Positions 5,358-12,597 of a stretch of DNA of 16,258 nt are shown here, in pieces. The stretch is from Spirochaetia bacterium (GTDB lineage: Bacteria > Patescibacteriota > Minisyncoccia > UBA6257 > UBA9933): assembly GCA_007279775.1 (NCBI GenBank), contig QYPD01000033.1:1-16258 (forward strand). The letters are read 5' to 3'. The position numbers were made by a program, and so were the translations under genes. Each line of letters opens with the position of its first letter. Position 1 is the first letter of the stretch. The notes under the pieces were generated by a model. That model was not told where the DNA came from and ran no database searches. It worked only from the letters and a program-made list of their open reading frames with translations.

Positions 5358-6068
5358 TTATTTTTTTAACGCTTCATCAATCGCCTGCGAAAAAGTCGCG
5401 TACGGGTAAGCGCCTTGAATTATTTTATCGCCGATAAAAATGGTTGGCGTGGAAATTTGCGCAATGACCGTTTTGGCCTCATTTGTGTCTTTTTCAACCT
5501 CGGAAGCGTATTTTTTTGAATCATAACAGGAAAGAAAATCGTCAACGTTCATTTTTAAATCTGTCGCTATTTTTTTGAATGTTTCGCGGTTCAAATTACC
5601 GGTATTTTCGCTGTTGCCGGATTTTTTAAGTTCTTTGATTTCGGTTTCAAAAATCGCGTCGTGATAATCCCAATATTTTCCTTGATCTTTAGCGCAATCG
5701 GCCGCCTCCGAAGCATCCGTTGATTCTTGTCCGAGGAATGCCAAGTCTTTATAAACCATATTTATCTTTCCGGTTTTAACGTAGTTTTCCCTGATTTGAC
5801 GTTCCGCTTCTTGGTAGAATTTTCCGCAAAACGGGCACTGGTAATCGCTGAAAATGAAAACTGTGAGCGGAGCCTTTGAATCTCCCAAAATAACGTCATC
5901 GTCTATTTGAGGTTTGGCCGATAACTCCGCAGTTTTTTTTGTATCTGCGGTTTGAGTTTTTGGATTTTTTATTCCGACCGCATAAATAATAGAGCCTGAA
6001 ATTAAAATAGCGGCTATTAGAATGCTTGCCGCCAAGAAATTATCGTATTTTTTTGATGTATCGTCCAT
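5358..6068 (-). CDS. Membrane-anchored DsbA-like thiol-disulfide oxidoreductase
   Basis: A protein of 236 residues. A single membrane segment at 11-33 follows a short cytoplasmic tail, with the rest predicted outside. A linker (34-58) leads to a DsbA-type thioredoxin fold (thioredoxin_4/BdbD group). It has the LGDSKAPLTVFIFSDYQCPF start, the active site C78-P-F-C81 and the cis-Pro loop STPT (206-209). It is expected to introduce or shuffle disulfides in exported proteins. An additional pair, Cys125 and Cys181, could form a structural disulfide. No VKOR or DsbB partner is in the window. The start ATG lies about 20 bp after a -10 box, so the leader is very short and has no Shine-Dalgarno. Confidence 0.93.
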   Translation of the reverse strand: MDDTSKKYDNFLAASILIAAILISGSIIYAVGIKNPKTQTADTKKTAELSAKPQIDDDVILGDSKAPLTVFIFSDYQCPFCGKFYQEAERQIRENYVKTGKINMVYKDLAFLGQESTDASEAADCAKDQGKYWDYHDAIFETEIKELKKSGNSENTGNLNRETFKKIATDLKMNVDDFLSCYDSKKYASEVEKDTNEAKTVIAQISTPTIFIGDKIIQGAYPYATFSQAIDEALKK

Positions 6069-6087
6069 ATATAAATGTTATAATAAT

Positions 6088-6113
6088 ATTATAGGATTTT
6101 TTTTGATTGTCAA
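6088..6113 (-). promoter_or_regulatory. Candidate promoter of the DsbA-like gene
   Basis: On the minus strand, TTGACA (6108-6113) and TATAAT (6088-6093) are both perfect, but separated by only 14 bp, including a run of eight A residues. That is 2-3 bp shorter than ideal. A shifted box, TAATAT, gives a 16-bp spacer. The -35 abuts the inverted-repeat element starting at 6114-6118. Confidence 0.6.
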
Positions 6114-6265
6114 CATGCCCGGTAGTGAAAACTCGACATAAACTCGCCTCGCAAAAATTAGATTTTTGAATAAATTAAGCTATAAATATAATAAAGATAT
6201 ATTAAATTAAGCATAGATTCTTCGGCTCGCTTTTTTGCGCAGTCGAGTTTCTACTACCGGGTATG
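6114..6265. repeat. Inverted-repeat element between the DsbA-like gene and recO
   Basis: Terminal arms CCCGGTAGTGAAAACTCGAC (6118-6137) and, in reverse complement at 6242-6261, CCCGGTAGTAGAAACTCGAC: 18 of 20 positions match. Similarity extends outward to CATG/CATA (6114 and 6265), so the right arm includes the recO ATG. The 104-bp interior is AT-rich. It holds a CAAAAATTAGATTTTTG hairpin (6151-6167) and a 10-bp direct repeat TAAATTAAGC (6171-6180 and 6203-6212). There is no open frame of its own. The shape resembles a MITE or a palindromic repeat; no target duplication is obvious. Confidence 0.7.
6187..6192 (+). promoter_or_regulatory. Possible -10 box for recO inside the repeat element
   Basis: TATAAT on the plus strand, with only weak -35 candidates (TTGAAT at 6166-6171 with a 15-bp spacer). 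If used, recO and its downstream genes are driven from within the repeat. The surrounding DNA is so AT-rich that chance is a real alternative. Confidence 0.3.
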
Positions 6266-6766
6266 AAAGAATTTTTAACTGAGGCGTTGGTTTTGGATGT
6301 CGAGGACTCCGCCGAATTCGACAAATTTGTCATTTTATACACTAAAGAATTGGGCAAGATTTCCGCCAGAGCCAGAGGCGCCAGAAAAATCACTTCAAAA
6401 TTAACAGGGCATCTTCAACCGCTTGATTTTACAAGAGTACGTCTGATAGAGAAAAACGGTTTTCAAATAGCCGACGCTTTGGCTTTTAAGAAAATGGAGC
6501 GGTCGCCGGAGTCTTTGGTGGCGGTGAAATTCATTAAAGAAATGACATTCGATCTCCAACCCGACCATGATTTGTGGAATATTTTGAAAAAAAACAAAAA
6601 AATTTCCAATAAGGATTTACTGAGCGTCTTAGGCTTTGACCCGACTTTCGCCGAATGTGGAGTTTGTAACGTGAAAAAACCGGATTTTTTTTCAAAAACC
6701 GAGCAGATATTTTTATGCAAGCGTTGCGCTTCCAAAGCGCCGAAAAATGAGATAGTATTAATATAA
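6263..6766 (+). CDS. recO: Recombination mediator RecO, short form
   Basis: A protein of 167 residues, against about 240 in most bacteria. RecO anneals single strands and helps load RecA in gap repair. The N-terminal OB fold is clear (FLTEALVLDVEDSAEFDKFV, then YTKELGKISARARGARK and LTGHLQPLDFTRVRL). The helical middle is shortened, and a zinc knuckle remains near the C-terminus (Cys132, Cys135, Cys152, Cys155, spaced C-x2-C-x16-C-x2-C). The ATG is part of the right arm of the inverted-repeat element, and no Shine-Dalgarno precedes it. The stop overlaps the next ATG by one base (TAATG), which implies translational coupling with the surface protein gene. Confidence 0.9.
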   Translation: MKEFLTEALVLDVEDSAEFDKFVILYTKELGKISARARGARKITSKLTGHLQPLDFTRVRLIEKNGFQIADALAFKKMERSPESLVAVKFIKEMTFDLQPDHDLWNILKKNKKISNKDLLSVLGFDPTFAECGVCNVKKPDFFSKTEQIFLCKRCASKAPKNEIVLI

Positions 6767-8586
6767 TGATACCATCGGACGATTTAAATAAAAATAAAAT
6801 CAATTTAAAAAATCCCGAGAAAATCGGCTGGGAAGGAGATACGCCGAGGACTGGAAATTTCAGTTCAAATATTTATTCAAAAATAGATAAAATAAGTAGA
6901 CCGGTTTTTTGGACGGCGCTCGTCGTTTTTGTTTTGACTGCCGCCGGAATAGGTTTTTATTTTTATTCTTATCTGGTTAATCGTGATATTGCTTTTGTTT
7001 TGAACGCTCCACAAAGCGTTTTATCCGGCGTTCCGTTTGATATTGAAGCGGGGGCAAAAAATAATTTTAATAACTCGTTAAACGACGTGAAGATATCACT
7101 TGTTTTGCCTAATGGAGCGTTTTTTATCGGAGAAAGTCAGGGGAAAAGATATTACGATAAAAGTTTCGGCAATCTTGGAAAAGACGCCAATTTTCAGGAG
7201 AGAATTCCGATAGTGGTTATTCCCGGCGGCCAGACACTTAAATTCGACGTCGAGATTTCTTATTACACTCCGGCCTTGGGTTCAAAAGCGCGGTTTAAAC
7301 AGATAAGAACTGTTGAAGTTTCCGCGGACGAACCGGCGCTGAAATTAGACATTTCCGCTCCTCAAAAAATTTTAAACAACGAAGATTTTGAAATAGAAAT
7401 CCGTTATCAAAACATTTCAAACGTCCAATTTGAAAACGCGGAGTTGAAATTGGATTATCCAAGCTTTTTTACTTTTAAAAGCGCGACAGTTGCCCCTTCT
7501 TCGGGAAATAATGTTTGGGAATTAGGTTCTCTTCCCGCAAAAGGCGTGGAGGGAAATTTCATAATAAAGGGTAAAGCGGTGAATCCAAACGATTCTTTGA
7601 GTAATTTTGAAATCAATGGAGAATTGATCGCGGAAATTTCCGGCCAAAAATATTCAATCAATAAAAAATCAGCCCAGTTAAGCATTGTTTCGTCACCCTT
7701 GGTTTTAAACGTAAGTTTGAACGACAGCCAAAATTACGTCGCTTCTTTGAGAGATAATTTAAGATATAAAATAAATTATCGCAATTCTTCCGATATCGGG
7801 CTTAATGATATAGTTATAATCGCTAAATTAACCGGTGAAATGTTTGATTTCAAAACTTTGGGCGGCGGCGGATTTTTCGATTCAAAAAGCAATACGATAA
7901 CCTGGAACGTCGCCAATACTTCAAATCTTCGCGTGATTAATCCGGGCGGTGAGGGCTACGTGGAATTTCAAATACAGACAAAAGAAAGTTATCCAATCAA
8001 AAGGCAAGGCGATAAAAATTTTATGTTGAACGTTGCCGCTGAAATATCTTCGCCAACAGTGCCCTATTACGTTTCAAGCGATAAAACAATCAGCTTCGCC
8101 AATATCAAAAACAATGTTTCGGGCGCGGTCGCGATTGTCGCCAAGGCGCCTTTCTACGACCCGAGTTCCGGAATAAGCAATAAGGGGCAGTTTCCGCCAA
8201 GAGTAAATCAACCGACCAATTTCACCATACATTGGACTATAACCAATTATTCAACCGACGTAAGCAATGTTAAAATAAGCGCGTTTTTGCAATCGGGCGT
8301 CCGCTGGACAGACCAGGTTAAAAGCAGTATAAATTCAGTGCCTTCGTATGATGAAAGGACCCAGGAGATTGTTTGGAATATAGATAAAGTTTTGGCGACG
8401 CAGGGCGTTATTTTAAGCCCGATAGAAGCGATTTTCCAAGTGGAGGCTACGCCTAACGTCACTCAAGTCGGCCAAAATATGCCGCTTTTGGGCCAAACGA
8501 CGATTCAGGCGAAAGATGATTTCAATAATATTATATTAAACAATTCGGCGGCTCCGCTCACGAGCGGAACGACTGTTGTCCAATAA
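6766..8586 (+). CDS. Membrane-anchored surface protein with DUF11-like beta-sandwich repeats
   Basis: A protein of 606 residues. A cytoplasmic tail of about 45 residues precedes one membrane helix (about 47-70, ending FYFYSYLV). The remaining 530 or so residues lie outside. They look like consecutive Ig-like or DUF11-type beta sandwiches, with repeated themes such as FDIEAGAKNNFNNSLNDVKI, FEIEIRYQNISNVQFENAEL, LRYKINYRNSSDIGLNDIVI and FTIHWTITNYSTDVSNVKI. Each has alternating hydrophobic strands and Asn-rich turns, then a W-x-V or W-x-I strand (VWELGSL, ITWNVAN, IVWNIDK). Such proteins are common in CPR envelopes; a structural or adhesive role is inference. It overlaps recO by one base and glyS by up to 11 bases, so it is part of a tight operon. 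Confidence 0.85.
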   Translation: MIPSDDLNKNKINLKNPEKIGWEGDTPRTGNFSSNIYSKIDKISRPVFWTALVVFVLTAAGIGFYFYSYLVNRDIAFVLNAPQSVLSGVPFDIEAGAKNNFNNSLNDVKISLVLPNGAFFIGESQGKRYYDKSFGNLGKDANFQERIPIVVIPGGQTLKFDVEISYYTPALGSKARFKQIRTVEVSADEPALKLDISAPQKILNNEDFEIEIRYQNISNVQFENAELKLDYPSFFTFKSATVAPSSGNNVWELGSLPAKGVEGNFIIKGKAVNPNDSLSNFEINGELIAEISGQKYSINKKSAQLSIVSSPLVLNVSLNDSQNYVASLRDNLRYKINYRNSSDIGLNDIVIIAKLTGEMFDFKTLGGGGFFDSKSNTITWNVANTSNLRVINPGGEGYVEFQIQTKESYPIKRQGDKNFMLNVAAEISSPTVPYYVSSDKTISFANIKNNVSGAVAIVAKAPFYDPSSGISNKGQFPPRVNQPTNFTIHWTITNYSTDVSNVKISAFLQSGVRWTDQVKSSINSVPSYDERTQEIVWNIDKVLATQGVILSPIEAIFQVEATPNVTQVGQNMPLLGQTTIQAKDDFNNIILNNSAAPLTSGTTVVQ

Positions 8587-9874
8587 AAAACAAGCTGTGG
8601 ATAATTTAATGGAAAAAATAGTTTCTTTATGCAAACGGCGCGGATTTATTTTCCCGGGTTCGGAGATTTATGGCGGTTTGGCAAACTCCTGGGATTACGG
8701 CCCGCTTGGCGTTGAAATTAAAAACAACATTAAAAATCTTTGGTGGAAAAAATTCGTCCAAAGCAGGAACGACATCGTTGGGATAGACGCGGCTTTGATT
8801 ATGAATCCGAAAGTTTGGGAAGCGAGCGGACATCTTTCAGTCGGATTCGCCGACTTTTTGGTCGAGTGTAAAAAATGCCATAGTCGTTATCGCGCCGACC
8901 AAATTGATTTAAAAGCTGCTTGCGAAAATTGCGAAACGAATAATAGTTTTACCGAACCTCACCAATTCAATTTAATGTTTAAAACATTTATCGGTCTGGC
9001 GGAAGAAAAAGAAAATGTTGCTTATTTCCGACCAGAAACCGCGCAGGCGATGTTCGTTGATTTTAAAAGCGTTTTGGGCACGACTCGGAAAAAATTGCCT
9101 TTCGGTATTGCACAAATCGGTAAAGCGTTTCGTAATGAAATCACTCCGGGGAATTTTATTTTCCGTACCCGCGAATTCGAGCAGATGGAAATAGAATATT
9201 TTATCAGAGAGAGTGATTGGGGAAATTCTTTTGAAAACTGGCGGAAAGAAATGCATAGTTGGATGGAAAACGATTTGGGGTTGGACAAAAAACATGTCCA
9301 CGAGCTGGAAATTCCGGAAAACGAGCGCGCTCATTATTCAAAGCAAACAATAGACCTGGAATATGATTTCCCGTTCGGCAGAAAAGAACTTTACGGTTTG
9401 GCATACAGGGGCGATTTTGATTTAAGAAATCATTTTAAAGAAGCTCCGTATAAAGATTTAGAAACCAATGATAAGTTTTGGCCTCATGTCATTGAGCCTA
9501 CATGGGGAGTAGACAGATCTGTTTTAGCGGTTTTAACAGAACATTATAGCGAAGAAGAAGATAGAATTGTGTTAAAATTGCCATTTAAGCTTGCGCCCTA
9601 CAAAGCGGCGGTTTTCCCGCTTTTGGCGAATAAGCCGAAATTGGTTGAAAAAGCTAAAGAAATTTACGACAATTTACGAAAAGACTTCATGGTTGCTTGG
9701 GACGACAGGGGGAATATCGGCAAACGCTATTATTCGCAAGATGAAATCGGCACACCGTTTTGCATCACAGTTGATTTTGACAGTTTGGAAGACGATAGCG
9801 TTACGATTCGCGACCGCGACACCGCCAAGCAAGAAAGAATAAAAATAAGGGATTTGGCCAGCAGGTTAAGATAA
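8576..9874 (+). CDS. glyS: Glycyl-tRNA synthetase, class II alpha2 type
   Basis: A protein of 432 residues that charges tRNA-Gly as a homodimer; this is the eukaryote- and archaea-like single-chain form. It starts RRGFIFPGSEIYGGLANSWD, has a zinc knuckle (Cys98, Cys101, Cys116, Cys119), FRPETAQAMFVDF (151-163), class II motif 2 around IGKAFRNEITPGNFIFRTRE (181-200) and motif 3 in IEPTWGVDRSVLAVL. The anticodon-binding domain (about 340-432) includes WDDRGNIGKRYYSQDEIGTP. The open frame begins with TTG at 8576, overlapping the previous gene by 11 bases. ATG at 8609 (residue 12) starts MEKIVSLCKRRGF and is an equally credible start, because conservation begins there. Neither has a clear Shine-Dalgarno. 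Confidence 0.95.
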   Translation: MSNKKQAVDNLMEKIVSLCKRRGFIFPGSEIYGGLANSWDYGPLGVEIKNNIKNLWWKKFVQSRNDIVGIDAALIMNPKVWEASGHLSVGFADFLVECKKCHSRYRADQIDLKAACENCETNNSFTEPHQFNLMFKTFIGLAEEKENVAYFRPETAQAMFVDFKSVLGTTRKKLPFGIAQIGKAFRNEITPGNFIFRTREFEQMEIEYFIRESDWGNSFENWRKEMHSWMENDLGLDKKHVHELEIPENERAHYSKQTIDLEYDFPFGRKELYGLAYRGDFDLRNHFKEAPYKDLETNDKFWPHVIEPTWGVDRSVLAVLTEHYSEEEDRIVLKLPFKLAPYKAAVFPLLANKPKLVEKAKEIYDNLRKDFMVAWDDRGNIGKRYYSQDEIGTPFCITVDFDSLEDDSVTIRDRDTAKQERIKIRDLASRLR

Positions 9875-9879
9875 TCTTC

Positions 9880-11415
9880 ATGAAGCGATTTTTTGAAATT
9901 CTTCCGGGAGCTCTCGCCTGGATAACGATAATTTTAATGTTTTTGCTTTCGTGGCTCGCGCCGGCGTGGACAGCTATTTTTATAATCCTTTTTGACATTT
10001 ATTGGCTCCTTAAAACGGTTTATTTATCAATTCATTTGCGGGTGAGTTTTAAAAAAATAAGGGAAAATTTAAAAGTAAATTGGCTTAATGAGCTCGCGAA
10101 TTTACGCGAATGTTCCACAAATAACACGAATAATATTAGTGAAATTCGTGGCCAAATTTGTGATTATTCGCGAATTTATCATTTAATAATTCTCCCGATG
10201 TATAAAGAGCAGTACGAAGTTGTCAGGGAGTCTTTTAACGCGTTGGCGAAAACGAATTATTCGAAAGACAAGATAATCGTTGTTTTGGCGCCCGAGGAAA
10301 GGGCGGGCGAAGAAACGCGCGAAACCGCTAGAAAAATAGAAAACGAGTTTAGCGGTAAATTCTTTAAATTTTTAACCGTTTTTCATCCTGTGGATTTGCC
10401 GGGTGAAATTCCGGGCAAGGGTTCAAACCAGGCTTGGGCGGCAAAGGAAGTAAAAAAATCAATTATAGATTCTTTGCAAATCCCGTACGAAAATATTTTA
10501 CTTTCGGTTTTTGATGTTGATACTCAGGTACCATTAAATTATTTCGGCAGGCTCACTTATGTGTTTTTGACCTGTAAAAATCCTCAACGTTCAAGCTTCC
10601 AGCCAGTTCCGTTGTTCACGAACAATATTTTCCAGGCAACGGCCTTGGCGAGAGTAATCGCCTTTTCTTCAACCTTTTGGCATATGATTCAGCAATCTCG
10701 ACCGGAACGCCAGACAACTTTTTCTTCGCATTCAATGTCTTTTAAGGCGATTACGGAAATAGGTTTCTGGGATAAAGATATTGTTTCTGAAGATTCGCGG
10801 ATTTTTTGGCAGTGTTACCTTCATTACGGTGGCGATTGGCGCGTGGAAGCGCTTTTTTATCCGGTCTCAATGGACGCCAACGTGGCGCCGACTTTTTGGA
10901 AAACGATGGTAAACCAGTATAAACAACAACGTCGCTGGGGCTGGGGATGCGAAAACATACCTTATTTTTTGAAAGGATTCGGAAAAGATTCGGCGGGGAA
11001 AAAAAGAATTCCACTGGGCAAAAAATTATATTGGACGTTTAATATACTTGAAAGTTTTCATTCGTGGGCGACGAACACGCTTATGATATTCGCGCTCGGT
11101 TGGCTCCCAATTTATTTGGGCGGGGCGAATTTTAGCTTTACGGTGCTTTCATATAATTTGCCCCAAGTGACGAAATTTATTATGACTTTAGCTATGGTCG
11201 GAGTAGTTAGTTCGGCGATTTTAAGCATAATTCTTCTTCCGCCGAAACCGAATTGGTTTAAAAAACGGCATTATGTTTTTTACATTCTTCAGTGGCTTTT
11301 AATGCCCATTACTTTGGTTATTTTCGGCGCCATCCCGGGGCTTGAGGCGCAAACCAGAATGATGCTCGGCGGAAAATTTCGCCTCGGTTTTTGGGTTACC
11401 CCAAAGCACCGTTAA
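9880..11415 (+). CDS. Family 2 glycosyltransferase, multi-pass membrane protein
   Basis: A protein of 511 residues. Two N-terminal membrane helices (about 8-27 and 29-50) are followed by a cytoplasmic GT2 catalytic domain (about 99-355) and about four C-terminal helices (388-495). Motifs: HLIILPMYKE (101-110) begins the nucleotide-binding fold, DVDT (212-215) is the metal-binding DxD, SED (303-305) supplies the catalytic acid and QQRRW (349-353) is the QxxRW signature of processive or membrane GT2 enzymes. It likely builds or exports a surface glycan; the donor and product cannot be told. It starts 5 bp after the glyS stop. Residues about 73-98, just before the catalytic domain, are encoded by an imperfect palindrome and look like an insertion. 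Confidence 0.92.
   Translation: MKRFFEILPGALAWITIILMFLLSWLAPAWTAIFIILFDIYWLLKTVYLSIHLRVSFKKIRENLKVNWLNELANLRECSTNNTNNISEIRGQICDYSRIYHLIILPMYKEQYEVVRESFNALAKTNYSKDKIIVVLAPEERAGEETRETARKIENEFSGKFFKFLTVFHPVDLPGEIPGKGSNQAWAAKEVKKSIIDSLQIPYENILLSVFDVDTQVPLNYFGRLTYVFLTCKNPQRSSFQPVPLFTNNIFQATALARVIAFSSTFWHMIQQSRPERQTTFSSHSMSFKAITEIGFWDKDIVSEDSRIFWQCYLHYGGDWRVEALFYPVSMDANVAPTFWKTMVNQYKQQRRWGWGCENIPYFLKGFGKDSAGKKRIPLGKKLYWTFNILESFHSWATNTLMIFALGWLPIYLGGANFSFTVLSYNLPQVTKFIMTLAMVGVVSSAILSIILLPPKPNWFKKRHYVFYILQWLLMPITLVIFGAIPGLEAQTRMMLGGKFRLGFWVTPKHR
10095..10178. repeat. Palindromic repeat in frame inside the glycosyltransferase gene
   Basis: The left arm carries CGCGAAT (10105-10111), CACAAAT (10116-10122) and CACGAAT (10125-10131). 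The right arm carries their complements in mirrored order: ATTCGTG (10144-10150), ATTTGTG (10156-10162) and ATTCGCG (10166-10172), around a 12-nt centre. A 10-bp direct repeat CGCGAATTTA bounds it (10095-10104 and 10169-10178). The translated stretch (ECSTNNTNNISEIRG and flanks) is polar and lies between the membrane helices and the first catalytic strand. The CGAAT units resemble the intergenic palindrome at 4342-4454. Confidence 0.75.
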
Positions 11416-11483
11416 GGTTTAAGATATAAGAAACAAGACGTAGAAAAACAAGTTTTTGTTTCTTATACCTTATGTCTTAAACC
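11416..11483. repeat. Hairpin of heptamer repeats between convergent genes
   Basis: The left arm GGTTTAAGATATAAGAAACAA (11416-11436) pairs with TTGTTTCTTATA and TCTTAAACC in the right arm (11456-11483), leaving a bulge of 7-8 nt on the right. Both arms have a 7-nt period with a TAAGA or TCTTA core: TAAGATA, TAAGAAA, CAAGACG on the left; TTTCTTA, TACCTTA, TGTCTTA on the right. It starts one base after the glycosyltransferase stop and ends before the trpS stop, so it may act as a two-way terminator, although no clean T-tract follows the stem. Confidence 0.7.
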
Positions 11484-11500
11484 TTTATTTCTTGTCTCAT

Positions 11501-12592
11501 CTATATCAGGCCCACTTTCTTTTTAACTTCTAAGATTTTTTTGTTGGCGATTTTTTCGGCTTTTTTGGAGCCTGCCGCTAAAACAGTGGAAAGTTTTGCT
11601 GGATTTTTAAGCAAGGCCGTTTTCTTTTTTCTGAAATCGGCAAAATAATCGGCGGTAAGCTCCGCTAAATCATTTTTAAGGGTTGAATAATTTTTGCCCG
11701 CGAATTTCTTTCCCAGTTTTTCAACTTTTTCTCCGCTTAAAGCCGAATAAATTTCAAGCAAATTGCTTATCGCCGGTTTATCTTTTTTATGTTTGATTTC
11801 CGAGCCGGAATCCGTAACCGCTCTTTTGATTTTATTTTTTATTTCTTCCGGAGAATCGTCTATAAAAAGGCAGCTTTCCGGCTGAGATTTAGACATTTTC
11901 TTTTCCGGATTCGCCAAGCTCATTACTCTTGGCGTTTCCGTATGAAGCGCCTGCGGTTCAATAAATGTTTTGCCGAATTTAGTATTAAATTTACGCGCGA
12001 GTGTGCGGGTAATTTCAAGATGTTGGTCTTGATCATTGCCAACCGGAACAAACTTGGCATCGTAAATGATGATATCTGCCGCCATAAGAACTGGATAGTC
12101 AAAAAGGCCAATATTTGTCACTAGGGCATTAGCTTCTTCCGCACTTATTTGATCAGACCAAATTTTTTCTCCTTTATTATGTTTTGCGTCTAGGTGTGCC
12201 CAAATTTCTTCACGATGATCTTTTTTTGAGGGATCGAAAACTATTTCAGCTTTATCTTTAAATTGAGTCATCCTTTTAAGCTCTCCCATCGGCGTAATTG
12301 TATTTAAAACCCACATTAATTCGCTGTGCGCCGGAATCTGAGACTGCTGAAAAATCACTGACTTTTTCGGGTCTAAGCCGGCAGCCAAAAAGTCGGCGGT
12401 CAAATTCAAAATCTGTTTTTGTTTTTCTTTGGGGTTAAAATTTTCTGTTAAAGAGTGTAAATCGGCGATAAAAAAGTAGCATTGGTATTTTCCGGAGTTT
12501 TGCAAATCAACGAAGTTTTTCAACGCGCCCAAATAATTTCCGATATGGAGTTTTCCAGTTGGCTGAACGCCGGAAACTAAAACCGGTTTCAT
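11501..12592 (-). CDS. trpS: Tryptophanyl-tRNA synthetase
   Basis: A protein of 363 residues, against about 330 in E. coli. It charges tRNA-Trp. VSGVQPTGKLHIGNYLGAL (6-24) includes the HIGH-type motif HIGN (16-19). GELKRMTQFKDK (103-114) is present, and KKMSKSQPES includes KMSKS (232-236). DYPVLMAADI and PVGNDQDQHLE, from the tryptophan pocket, are intact. The extra length comes mainly from a charged insertion at about 115-158 (DPSKKDHREEIWAHLDAKHN and following), where the usual enzyme has some 8-12 residues before NxGLxDYP. The gene starts 5 bp after the RNase J stop with no Shine-Dalgarno, so translation is probably coupled. Confidence 0.95.
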   Translation of the reverse strand: MKPVLVSGVQPTGKLHIGNYLGALKNFVDLQNSGKYQCYFFIADLHSLTENFNPKEKQKQILNLTADFLAAGLDPKKSVIFQQSQIPAHSELMWVLNTITPMGELKRMTQFKDKAEIVFDPSKKDHREEIWAHLDAKHNKGEKIWSDQISAEEANALVTNIGLFDYPVLMAADIIIYDAKFVPVGNDQDQHLEITRTLARKFNTKFGKTFIEPQALHTETPRVMSLANPEKKMSKSQPESCLFIDDSPEEIKNKIKRAVTDSGSEIKHKKDKPAISNLLEIYSALSGEKVEKLGKKFAGKNYSTLKNDLAELTADYFADFRKKKTALLKNPAKLSTVLAAGSKKAEKIANKKILEVKKKVGLI

Positions 12593-12597
12593 AAAAT

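Noticed and set aside
12118..12252. Intein or mobile insertion in trpS
   Set aside because: The segment is only about 40 residues, lacks splicing motifs and repeats, and has codon use like the rest of the gene.
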